Assembly: GCF_036906915.1 (NCBI RefSeq)
Contig: NZ_JBAKHX010000163.1
Span: 1-6,278 of the forward strand
From: Phytohabitans sp036906915
Lineage (GTDB): Bacteria > Actinomycetota > Actinomycetes > Mycobacteriales > Micromonosporaceae
Length of the DNA stretch: 6,278 nt
Reading direction: 5' to 3'
Position numbers and translations under genes: made by a program. Positions 1 through 6,130 of this stretch are shown piece after piece (positions within the stretch are counted from its first letter, which is position 1; every line of letters starts with the position of its first letter). The notes under the pieces are model-generated. The model was not told the DNA's origin, made no database searches, and saw only the letters and a list, made by a program, of their open reading frames with translations.

Positions 1-2
1 CC

Positions 3-575
3 ACCGGCGTCCCGGGCGCGGTCCCGCCCGGCGGCGCTCAGCGGCGCACCGGCGCAGCGGCGCAGCGGCCGGCAGCCCTCACCGGAGAGCTGGGCGCGAC
101 CGCGCGACCGGCCACGCCCAACCTCGCCGGCGCCCGCGGGGCGACCCCACCGGTACCGCCGCCCAGCGGCCCGGTCCTCGGCCGCAACGCCGAACGCCGG
201 CCAGCCCGCGGCACCGCCCGGCGCCCGCTCGCCGCCGTCCCGCGGCAACCGGTCCACGATGGACCGTGGCAGACCGCGCCGGTCAACCGGCTCGACCTCA
301 CCGGCCAGCGCCGGCCGCCGGCGCTCGCGCCGCAGACGCCGCAGCTGGCCCTGCCCGGCGCCCGCGACCAGGCCGCCAGCCCGGTCGCCACCGGGCCGCG
401 GCGGGACCGCAAGCCGGCGTACGAGCCGCCGCGGGTCGAGACGGCGGGCACCGACGCGGCGCCCGAAGACAGCCTGTGGGAGACCGCCCCGGCACCCACT
501 GCCATCGTGGACGGTCCCGTCGCGGAGCGGCCGGTCCGCGTGGCCGAGCCGGCGATCGCGGGCCAGGTCCGGTGA
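3..575 (+). CDS. Pro/Ala/Arg-rich low-complexity protein, C-terminal part (5' end outside window)
   Basis: An open frame runs from the window edge to a TGA at 573-575, giving 190 residues with no start inside that must be used. I do not recognise a family. The sequence is dominated by Ala, Pro, Arg, Gly and Thr, has no visible cysteine and no hydrophobic stretch long enough for a membrane segment, so it is probably an intrinsically disordered cytoplasmic tail. Two short similar motifs stand out: WQTAP at visible residues 89-93 and WETAP at 159-163. Third codon positions are almost all G or C, as in the confident genes downstream, and the stop overlaps the GTG of the next gene, which supports a real gene translated in tandem with it. 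Low-complexity GC-rich DNA can stay open by chance, so confidence is moderate. A Pro-rich partner or a detached N-terminal region for the following ATPase is a possible role (inference). Confidence 0.62.
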   Translation, partial: TGVPGAVPPGGAQRRTGAAAQRPAALTGELGATARPATPNLAGARGATPPVPPPSGPVLGRNAERRPARGTARRPLAAVPRQPVHDGPWQTAPVNRLDLTGQRRPPALAPQTPQLALPGARDQAASPVATGPRRDRKPAYEPPRVETAGTDAAPEDSLWETAPAPTAIVDGPVAERPVRVAEPAIAGQVR

Positions 576-1417
576 CGCTTCTCCGGCACGACTCTGGAGG
601 ACCGGGGGGCGAATCGGCCCCGGTCCCGCCGCGCCGGCCCGTGGCCCGGCAGGCGAAGGGCTCCGCCCGGGTCGCGCACGAGCACGAGCTGTCCACGATG
701 GTTCGCCGGGCGCAGGGCTCGCCACGGGTGGCGGCGTTCGTCGCCGGCAAGGGCGGCGTGGGTACGACGAGCACGGCCGCCGGCGTCGCGCTGGCCCTCG
801 GCACGCTGGTGCCCGGGCAGGTGGCCCTCGCCGACACCCGCACGGGCACACCGTCGCTGGGCCGGCTGCTCGGCGGCGCCGCCGCACCCGACGCGGGCGC
901 CTACGCCGCGGGCACGGTCGAGCCGGCCCAGGTCGCCGGCGTCGCCGTCGTCGACGGGGCGCCCTGGGACACTCCGCTCGGCCGGCCCACCCTGGCCCGC
1001 GTCGTCGCCGACCTGCGCCTCGACTTCGCGTACACGCTGCTGGATGTCGGTGCCGACGGCAGCGACATCGGCCACGGCGCGCTGGCCCGGTCGGATCGCG
1101 CCGTGGTGGTCACGACGGCCGCGCCGGACGCGATGTCCGCGGCGGAGAACACGCTCGACCGGCTGTACAAGATAGACCGGTCACTGGCCGAGTCGGCGGT
1201 CGTCGCCGTCACCGGCGTGGGCCGGCTAGGCCGGCTGGGCCGACGCGACCGGCGTGACCGGCTCGGCCGCTGGCGCCCCAACGAGCGCGTCGTGCGGGTG
1301 CCCTGGGACGACGCGCTGGCCGAGAACGGCATCGTCGACATCGAACGACTTCGCCGCCCGACCCGGGCGGCGCTGCTGGAACTGGCGGCCTGCCTGGCCG
1401 AGGAGGTCCCCTCGTGA
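572..1417 (+). CDS. MinD/ParA/TadZ-like P-loop ATPase with degenerate Walker A
   Basis: With the GTG at 572 the protein is 281 residues. After a Pro/Arg-rich leader (about 1-52), the SIMIBI-type ATPase fold begins: strand VAAFVAG, deviant Walker A GKGGVGTT (59-66), an aspartate-led A' segment (D88, LADTRTG), and Walker B at TLLDVGAD (D158), followed by the DRAVVVTTAAPDAM strand typical of ParA/MinD/CpaE relatives. The signature lysine (K60) is kept, but the canonical P-loop lysine position is threonine (T65), as in atypical TadZ/CpaE-like proteins. Such proteins usually bind the membrane or a partner to position a machine; here the partner could be the adjacent envelope cluster (inference). 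GTG 572 overlaps the upstream TGA, and coding-like codon use begins there; ATG 698 (239 residues) is the main alternative, and the ribosome-binding site is weak for both. A 9-bp tandem-repeat region encodes an Arg-rich segment near residues 217-234. The stop overlaps the next start by 4 bases. Confidence 0.85.
   Translation: MTLLRHDSGGPGGESAPVPPRRPVARQAKGSARVAHEHELSTMVRRAQGSPRVAAFVAGKGGVGTTSTAAGVALALGTLVPGQVALADTRTGTPSLGRLLGGAAAPDAGAYAAGTVEPAQVAGVAVVDGAPWDTPLGRPTLARVVADLRLDFAYTLLDVGADGSDIGHGALARSDRAVVVTTAAPDAMSAAENTLDRLYKIDRSLAESAVVAVTGVGRLGRLGRRDRRDRLGRWRPNERVVRVPWDDALAENGIVDIERLRRPTRAALLELAACLAEEVPS
1220..1262 (+). repeat. Two adjacent pairs of 9-bp imperfect tandem repeats inside the ATPase gene
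   Basis: GGCCGGCTA at 1220-1228 is followed directly by GGCCGGCTG at 1229-1237. A few bases later GCGACCGGC at 1245-1253 is followed directly by GTGACCGGC at 1254-1262. Because the unit is 9 bp the frame is kept, producing GRLGRL then RDRRDR (residues 217-222 and 225-230). The block lies between the strand VVAVTGV and the segment RWRPNERVV, so it probably forms a surface loop. It looks like local slippage expansion. Confidence 0.7.
1401..1406 (+). promoter_or_regulatory. Strong Shine-Dalgarno for the FnIII gene
   Basis: AGGAGG lies 7 bases before the GTG at 1414, inside the last codons of the ATPase gene. It is the strongest ribosome-binding site in the window and fixes the start of the FnIII protein although that start overlaps the upstream stop (GTGA). 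It suggests the FnIII protein can also recruit ribosomes on its own and not only by coupling. Confidence 0.8.
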
Positions 1418-4020
1418 AGTTGCTGAACGTGTTTCCGCGGCGGCTGCGCGGATTCACGGCCGGCACGCTGGTCGTCGCGGTGGCCGGCGCTCTGGTCGGC
1501 ACCGTGTTCGGGCTCGGTGCGATGGGCCAGGCCCCGGCGGTCTTCGACGGCAGCGCCTGGCTGTGGAGCCGGCCGGTCGGCGAGGTGTCCCGCCTCAACG
1601 GCGACTCCGGCACCGTCGACCTACGACAGCCGCTCGTCGACTCGCGCGGGCACCGCATCCGGGTGACGCAGGACGACAACTTCCTGCTCCTGCACGACCT
1701 CGACACCGGTCGGATGACGTCCGTCGACCTGAGCCGGATGGGCTTCAGCGGATCGCTCGCCGTCGACCCGGGCAACGACGTCACCGTCGTGCTTTCCGGC
1801 GAACGCGCCACTGTGGTCGATCGCACCCGTGGCCTGGTCCGCTCGCTTGACCCGGCGACGCTGCAGGTGCGCGGCGAGCCGCTGCAGCTGCCCGCGCCGC
1901 TGGTCGGCGGGGCGTACGACACGAACGGCGCGCTCTGGCTCGGCCTGCCCGGCCAGGGCACCGTCGTCGCGGTCACCGGCAGCGGCGACGACCTGGCGGT
2001 CACTCGCACGGTGCCGGTCGCCGAGCCGGGCCACGACCTCGCGGTCAGCGTGCTGGACAAGGGCGTCCTCGCCGTCGACCGCAGCGGTGACGCGATGGTC
2101 GCGGTGAGCGGCAAGGAGACCAAGCGGATGAAGGCGCCGGTCAAGCTGGCGTCCGCCGTGATGCCCGAACGCACGGTGGGCGACCTCGCGGTGGTGACGG
2201 TGCCGCCGGACCGCGCGGCGGTGACCATCGAGGACGTCGACGCCGGCGGGCCTGTCGGCAAGGTCGCGCTCCCCGTGGGCGCGCAGACGGCGGTACCGTT
2301 CGCCGGGCGCATCTATGTCCCTGACGAGAAGGCCGGCCTGGTACGCGTCTACAACAAGGACGGCAATCCACTGAAACCCATCAGCGTGCCGCGCTCCACC
2401 GGAACGCTGGAACTGCTGGTGCGCGAGCAGCACCTGTTCATCAACGCGGTGGACGCTCCGACAGCCGTGGTCGTCGACCCCGGGGGCGAGACCAGCACGG
2501 TGGACAAATATGGTCCTGGCGCGGCCGTGCCCGACCCTACCGTCAGCCCGACCGCGCCGAGCCGGCCGACCGCCACCACCGGGCCGCCGAAGCCGCCGAG
2601 CCCGTCGAAGACGTCCCGGCCGAAGCCGACGCCGACCGAGGACCGGCCCTCCGAAAAGCCGGGAGCGCCCGGCGTGCCGGTGCCGGTCACGGTCCTGGCG
2701 GGCGACGGGCAGGTGCGGGTCACCTGGGGTCGCGCGGCCACCAGGGGTGGCGCGGGCGTCGACCGGTACGTCGTGACCTGGAACGGCGGGCGCGTCGAGG
2801 TGGCCGGCGACCAACTGTCCACACTGGTCACGGGCTTGCGGAACGGCACCGAGTACCGGTTCCGGGTGGTGGCCCAGAACGCGTACGGCAGCAGCGCCCC
2901 GGCGCTGTCCGAGCCGGTGACCCCGGTCGGCGCGGCTCCCGCGAGGCCGGGCGCGCCCACCGCCACCGTCGCCGCCGGGCGGGTCACCGTCTCGTGGGCG
3001 GCGGTGCCGGACGCCGGCAGCTACGTGGTGACGCCGCTACGCGACGGTGAAGCGGGCGACAACCCGCCGCAGACGGTCACCGGCCTGTCGACCGAGTTCG
3101 AGGGGCTGGCACCCGGCGCGACCTACACGTTCACCGTAGTGGCCCGCGCGGCCACCGGCGGTGGCGCGAGCCAGGCGAGCCCGCCGAGCAACGCGGTGGT
3201 CCCCTTCACCCGCCCCGGCCGGCCGGCGAACGTGGCCACCAGGCAGACCAACACCAACACCTACACCGTCACCTGGGGCGCGGCCAACGCGAACGGCCGC
3301 CCGATCACCGCATACATCGTCCGCGCCGGCGATATCACGCGGGAGGTCGCCGGCGGCGCCCGCACCGCGACCATCACGAGCGCCGAGGCGCTGACCCAGG
3401 TGTCGGTCGCCGCCGTCAACGCGGCCGGCGAGGGGGCGGCTGCCATAGTCTCCGTTGAAGCGATGCCTCGGGTGACGGTCACCATCAATGACGTGCTGGA
3501 GGGTGACGACGACGTCATCGTGTTGTTCCGGGTGACCAACCCCGGAGGCGGCGCGGTGAGATGCACCGTCGCGGCGGGCTCGCAGTCGGCGACCGGCTGC
3601 GGCGGCCGCGTCGAGGTTGACGGCCTGAACCCGTCAACCAACTACACGGTCACGGTAACCGCCACCGCGAACGGCCAGTCGGCCAACGACACCCGGCAGG
3701 TCACGACGTACCCGCGAGGCACCGAGGGCAACATTCACTGCCATGACGATCCGGCGAACGCCGACCCGGACTTCTGCGAGCGGGGCGTGCCCATCTTCGA
3801 CAGCCCGGGTTGGAACCCGAGCGCGGCCGTGGACTACAACATGGACGACTACCGGATCTTCGCGGTCTGCCGCGAGTACGGCGAGACCGTTGACGCCCGG
3901 CCGTACGGGGGCAAGCAGAGCGGCCACTGGATCTTCAAGGCCGGCGGGCACTGGGTGCCGGAGGCCTTCGTCTACCTCGACAACGGCGACAACATCGACG
4001 CCATCGCCCCATGCAAGTGA
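1414..4020 (+). CDS. Membrane-anchored extracellular fibronectin type III protein (PFNA-type FN3)
   Basis: The protein has 868 residues. A short basic N-terminus (RRLR, 9-12) and a hydrophobic segment (about 15-37) form a signal anchor or uncleaved signal peptide, placing the rest outside the cell. Residues about 45-365 are beta-rich with repeated blocks of the kind V-x-V-D and L-A-V-D-P, suggesting a propeller-like domain (inference, no family named). A Pro/Thr/Ser linker spans about 366-426. FnIII domains follow at about 419-506, 508-598 and 599-685, with the usual VxVxW strand and Y-x-F-x-V-x-A strand. A fourth beta domain (686-766) holds Cys717 and Cys729. A C-terminal module (767-868) holds Cys776, 788, 819 and 867 and an SH3-like stretch around GHWIFKAGGHWVPEAFVYL. 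All six cysteines lie after residue 716, which fits disulfides outside the cell. The downstream moxR and DUF58 genes match the PFNA cluster. The ligand is unknown; peptidoglycan or polysaccharide binding is only a guess. Confidence 0.9.
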   Translation: MKLLNVFPRRLRGFTAGTLVVAVAGALVGTVFGLGAMGQAPAVFDGSAWLWSRPVGEVSRLNGDSGTVDLRQPLVDSRGHRIRVTQDDNFLLLHDLDTGRMTSVDLSRMGFSGSLAVDPGNDVTVVLSGERATVVDRTRGLVRSLDPATLQVRGEPLQLPAPLVGGAYDTNGALWLGLPGQGTVVAVTGSGDDLAVTRTVPVAEPGHDLAVSVLDKGVLAVDRSGDAMVAVSGKETKRMKAPVKLASAVMPERTVGDLAVVTVPPDRAAVTIEDVDAGGPVGKVALPVGAQTAVPFAGRIYVPDEKAGLVRVYNKDGNPLKPISVPRSTGTLELLVREQHLFINAVDAPTAVVVDPGGETSTVDKYGPGAAVPDPTVSPTAPSRPTATTGPPKPPSPSKTSRPKPTPTEDRPSEKPGAPGVPVPVTVLAGDGQVRVTWGRAATRGGAGVDRYVVTWNGGRVEVAGDQLSTLVTGLRNGTEYRFRVVAQNAYGSSAPALSEPVTPVGAAPARPGAPTATVAAGRVTVSWAAVPDAGSYVVTPLRDGEAGDNPPQTVTGLSTEFEGLAPGATYTFTVVARAATGGGASQASPPSNAVVPFTRPGRPANVATRQTNTNTYTVTWGAANANGRPITAYIVRAGDITREVAGGARTATITSAEALTQVSVAAVNAAGEGAAAIVSVEAMPRVTVTINDVLEGDDDVIVLFRVTNPGGGAVRCTVAAGSQSATGCGGRVEVDGLNPSTNYTVTVTATANGQSANDTRQVTTYPRGTEGNIHCHDDPANADPDFCERGVPIFDSPGWNPSAAVDYNMDDYRIFAVCREYGETVDARPYGGKQSGHWIFKAGGHWVPEAFVYLDNGDNIDAIAPCK
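2731..2754 (+). repeat. 24-bp repeat copy 1 (first FnIII domain)
   Basis: This stretch matches 3145-3168 at 22 of 24 positions and is read in the same frame, encoding RAATRGGA (residues 440-447). Here it sits in the loop after the VRVTW strand of the first FnIII domain. The centre can pair GCCACC with GGTGGC. Confidence 0.6.
3145..3168 (+). repeat. 24-bp repeat copy 2 (second FnIII domain)
   Basis: This second copy encodes RAATGGGA (residues 578-585) and lies at the end of the TFTVVA strand and the following loop of the second FnIII domain. That is a different place in the fold from copy 1, so simple domain duplication does not explain the match. It contains a perfect 6-bp stem GCCACC/GGTGGC with a 3-base loop at 3151-3165. 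Confidence 0.6.
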
Positions 4021-4022
4021 GG
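4019..4022 (+). promoter_or_regulatory. Shine-Dalgarno that favours GTG 4029 as the MoxR start
   Basis: GAGG, part of GTGAGGT, lies 6 bases before the GTG at 4029. The alternative starts ATG 4011 and GTG 4017 have no purine-rich site in front of them (the preceding bases are CATCGCCCC). The site overlaps the stop of the FnIII gene, so ribosomes ending there could restart directly. Confidence 0.65.
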
Positions 4023-4028
4023 TCATAC

Positions 4029-5003
4029 GTGCAACCGCTGACGCCGGAGGAGGTCGCCGACTTCGAAACCTCGTTCGGCCGCCTCTCCGACGCCGTGTCC
4101 ACCGTGCTGCTGGGCAAGACCGAGGTGGTGCGGCGGGCGTTGACCGCGCTGTTCGCCGGCGGGCACCTGCTCATCGAAGACGTGCCCGGCGTCGGCAAGA
4201 CGACCCTCGCCCGAGCGATCGCGGCGACCGTCGAGGGGCGGTGGCGGCGCATCCAGTTCACTCCCGACCTGCTGCCCGCCGACGTGACCGGCGTGACCAT
4301 CTTCAACCAGGCCAAGCAGGTCTTCGAGTTCCACCCCGGGCCGGTCTTCGCCAACGTCGTGCTCGCCGACGAGATCAACCGCGCGTCCCCGAAGACCCAG
4401 TCGGCGCTGCTGGAGGTCATGGAGGAGCGGCACGTCACAGTGGACGGCAACCGGTACGCCGTGCCGCAGCCGTTCCTCGTGGTCGCCACCCAGAATCCGG
4501 TGGAGATGGACGGCACGTACCGGCTGCCCGAGGCGCAGCTCGACCGGTTCCTGATGAAGCTGTCCGTCGGCTACCCCGAGGCCGACGCGGAGCTTGAGGT
4601 GATGCGCGGCGCCGCGCTCCGCTCCCCCGACCGGCTCACCCCGGTGCTCACGGTGGCCGACGTGGCCCGGCTGGCCGCCCTGACCGAGCGCGTCGCCGTC
4701 CACGATGGCATCTACGACTACATCCGCCGCGTCGCCGCCGTGACGCGGCGCCACCCCGACGTCCGGCTCGGCCTGTCGCCGCGCGGCTGCGTCGCGCTGG
4801 CCCGCGCCGCCCGCGCGTACGCGCTCACCGCCGGCCGGCCCTACGCGGTGCCGGAAGACGTGAAGACGCTCGCCGAGTCCGTCTGCGCGCACCGGCTGCT
4901 GCTCGCGCCGGACGCCGCGCTGCGCGGCCGCGGCGCGACCGAGGTGATGGGCGAGATCCTGGCTGAGGTGGCCGTGCCCACTCCCGAGGCCGCCCTCCGC
5001 TGA
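4029..5003 (+). CDS. MoxR-family AAA+ ATPase
   Basis: From GTG 4029 the protein is 324 residues, the normal MoxR length; starting at ATG 4011 would add six residues without a ribosome-binding site. The AAA+ core is complete: Walker A in EDVPGVGKTT (50-59, K57), Walker B LADE (112-115) followed by INRASPKTQSALLE, the sensor 1 segment VATQNP (N156), the LPEAQLDRF segment (166-174) with R173 as likely arginine finger, and the LSPRG sensor 2 segment (249-253, R252) in the lid domain. It is a cytoplasmic ATPase; MoxR proteins act as chaperone-like remodelers that usually work with a VWA or DUF58 partner, often on cofactor insertion or envelope proteins. Here the next gene is DUF58, overlapping by one base, which makes it the obvious partner. 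The substrate, possibly the upstream FnIII protein or the downstream membrane protein, is inference. All catalytic residues look intact. Confidence 0.95.
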   Translation: MQPLTPEEVADFETSFGRLSDAVSTVLLGKTEVVRRALTALFAGGHLLIEDVPGVGKTTLARAIAATVEGRWRRIQFTPDLLPADVTGVTIFNQAKQVFEFHPGPVFANVVLADEINRASPKTQSALLEVMEERHVTVDGNRYAVPQPFLVVATQNPVEMDGTYRLPEAQLDRFLMKLSVGYPEADAELEVMRGAALRSPDRLTPVLTVADVARLAALTERVAVHDGIYDYIRRVAAVTRRHPDVRLGLSPRGCVALARAARAYALTAGRPYAVPEDVKTLAESVCAHRLLLAPDAALRGRGATEVMGEILAEVAVPTPEAALR

Positions 5004-6130
5004 TGCCGACCAGTCGTGGGTGGACGGTGCTCGCGGCCGGGCCGATCCTGCTGGCGCTCGGCCTCGTGGCCGGATACCGGGAGATCGCGCTGCTCGGCGG
5101 CGCGGCGCTGCTGTGCCTGGCGCTCGCCGCTGCCTGGGTGGGCGCGCCGCCGCGGGTCTCCGCCGACCGCGTGGTCACCCCGGCGCGCGCCCGGCAGGGC
5201 GAGGATTGCCGGGCCGACGTCGACGTGTACTCGGCATCCGGCCGGTCCCGCAACCTCGACGTCACCGAGCCGGTGCGGGGGCCGCTCGGCGCGCACACCG
5301 TCTCCACGCCCGTCCGGGTGCGCGGCGGCATCCCGAGCCGGGTCTCGTACCCGCTGCCGACCGGCCGGCGCGGCGTGCTGACCGTCGGGCCGCTGCGCGT
5401 GGGCCGGCGCGACCCGCTCGGCCTGTGCCGCGCGCAGCGCCAGGTGGCGCCGGCCGTCCGGGTGCTCGTGCGGCCCCGCTGGCGGTACCTTCGGGCGCTG
5501 CCGCTTGGCACCGCGCCCAGCCTCGACGGGCTGCTCGACACCGCCCTGCACGGCAGCATCGCCTTCCACGCGTTGCGCGAGTACCGGCTGGGCGACGACC
5601 TGCGCCGCGTGCACTGGCGCACGTCGGCGCGGCTCGGCACGCTGATGGTGCGCGAACACGTCGATACCGCCCTGCCCCGGCTGGCCGTACTGGTCGACGA
5701 CCGCGCCGAGGCGTACGGCGCCGACGAGGACGCCCTCGAGGACGTCGTCGAGGCCGCCGCCTCGCTGCTCGCCGCGGCCGGGCGTGACGGCGTGCCGTTC
5801 GCCCTGTGTCCGGCCTCGCGACCCGCCGTGGCCACCACTGTGGACGCCGGACTCGACCTGCTCGCCCAGGTGGGCCCGGCGGCCGGCGTCGACCTCACCC
5901 GCACCCTGCCCGGGCTGCGACGCGACCGGGCCGGTGACACGCTGCTCGTGCTGTCCGGCCCGGACGCCGACCTGTCGCCCGTCCTCGCCGCCCGAACCGG
6001 GTACTCGGCGCTGGTCGTCGTGCTGCTGGGCAAGCGGGCCAGCGCTCCCGCCCTCCCACCGGGCGCGGTCGCGCTGGCCGCGGCCACGGCCGCCGAGTTC
6101 GCCGACCGGTGGAACGGGATGGTCCGATGA
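5003..6130 (+). CDS. DUF58 domain membrane-anchored protein
   Basis: The protein has 375 residues, usual for DUF58. Two hydrophobic segments (about 8-24 and 28-47) joined by a very short turn form a membrane hairpin. Residues about 50-150 are beta-rich and end with GRRDPLGL (134-141), a segment typical of this family. The DUF58 hallmark is REYRLGDDLRRVHWRTSARLG (about 192-212). A strand LAVLVDD (227-233) then opens a VWA-like region; where MIDAS proteins have DxSxS, this one reads D232-D-R-A-E236, so metal binding of the classic kind is unlikely. The start ATG shares its A with the MoxR stop (TGATG) and has only a distant GAGG in front, so translation is probably coupled. DUF58 proteins are thought to be MoxR partners at the membrane. 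The end overlaps the next start as ATGA. The family call is secure, the role is inference. Confidence 0.92.
   Translation: MPTSRGWTVLAAGPILLALGLVAGYREIALLGGAALLCLALAAAWVGAPPRVSADRVVTPARARQGEDCRADVDVYSASGRSRNLDVTEPVRGPLGAHTVSTPVRVRGGIPSRVSYPLPTGRRGVLTVGPLRVGRRDPLGLCRAQRQVAPAVRVLVRPRWRYLRALPLGTAPSLDGLLDTALHGSIAFHALREYRLGDDLRRVHWRTSARLGTLMVREHVDTALPRLAVLVDDRAEAYGADEDALEDVVEAAASLLAAAGRDGVPFALCPASRPAVATTVDAGLDLLAQVGPAAGVDLTRTLPGLRRDRAGDTLLVLSGPDADLSPVLAARTGYSALVVVLLGKRASAPALPPGAVALAAATAAEFADRWNGMVR

Noticed and set aside
266..571. Extension of the ATPase gene upstream to ATG 266 (383 residues)
   Set aside because: The added 102 residues are Ala/Arg/Gly/Pro filler overlapping the upstream gene almost completely. 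GTG 572 at the upstream stop gives a normal operon junction.
38..1075. Long open frame on the - strand opposite the first two genes
   Set aside because: Its translation is Arg/Gly/Ala-rich with no recognisable motif, and it lies opposite the ATPase with clear Walker motifs. Long antisense frames are expected in DNA with GC-rich third positions.
1209..2814. Two overlapping - strand open frames opposite the FnIII gene (1209-2312 and 1621-2814)
   Set aside because: Both are mirror images of the sense codon pattern, have no family signature, and conflict with a sense gene that has a strong ribosome-binding site and recognisable domains.
3151..3165. Hairpin GCCACC/GGTGGC as a terminator
   Set aside because: The stem is only 6 bp, has no T-run after it, and lies in the middle of an intact coding region.
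4011..4028. MoxR start at ATG 4011 or GTG 4017
   Set aside because: Neither has a Shine-Dalgarno site, and ATG 4011 would overlap the FnIII gene by 10 bases. GTG 4029 has GAGG at ideal spacing. The difference is only four to six residues, so this remains a preference.
4023..6087. - strand frames opposite moxR and DUF58 (4023-4892, 4825-6087, 4841-5659)
   Set aside because: They are antisense shadows of two confidently identified genes; their translations are low-complexity His/Arg/Ala or Ser/Arg-rich.
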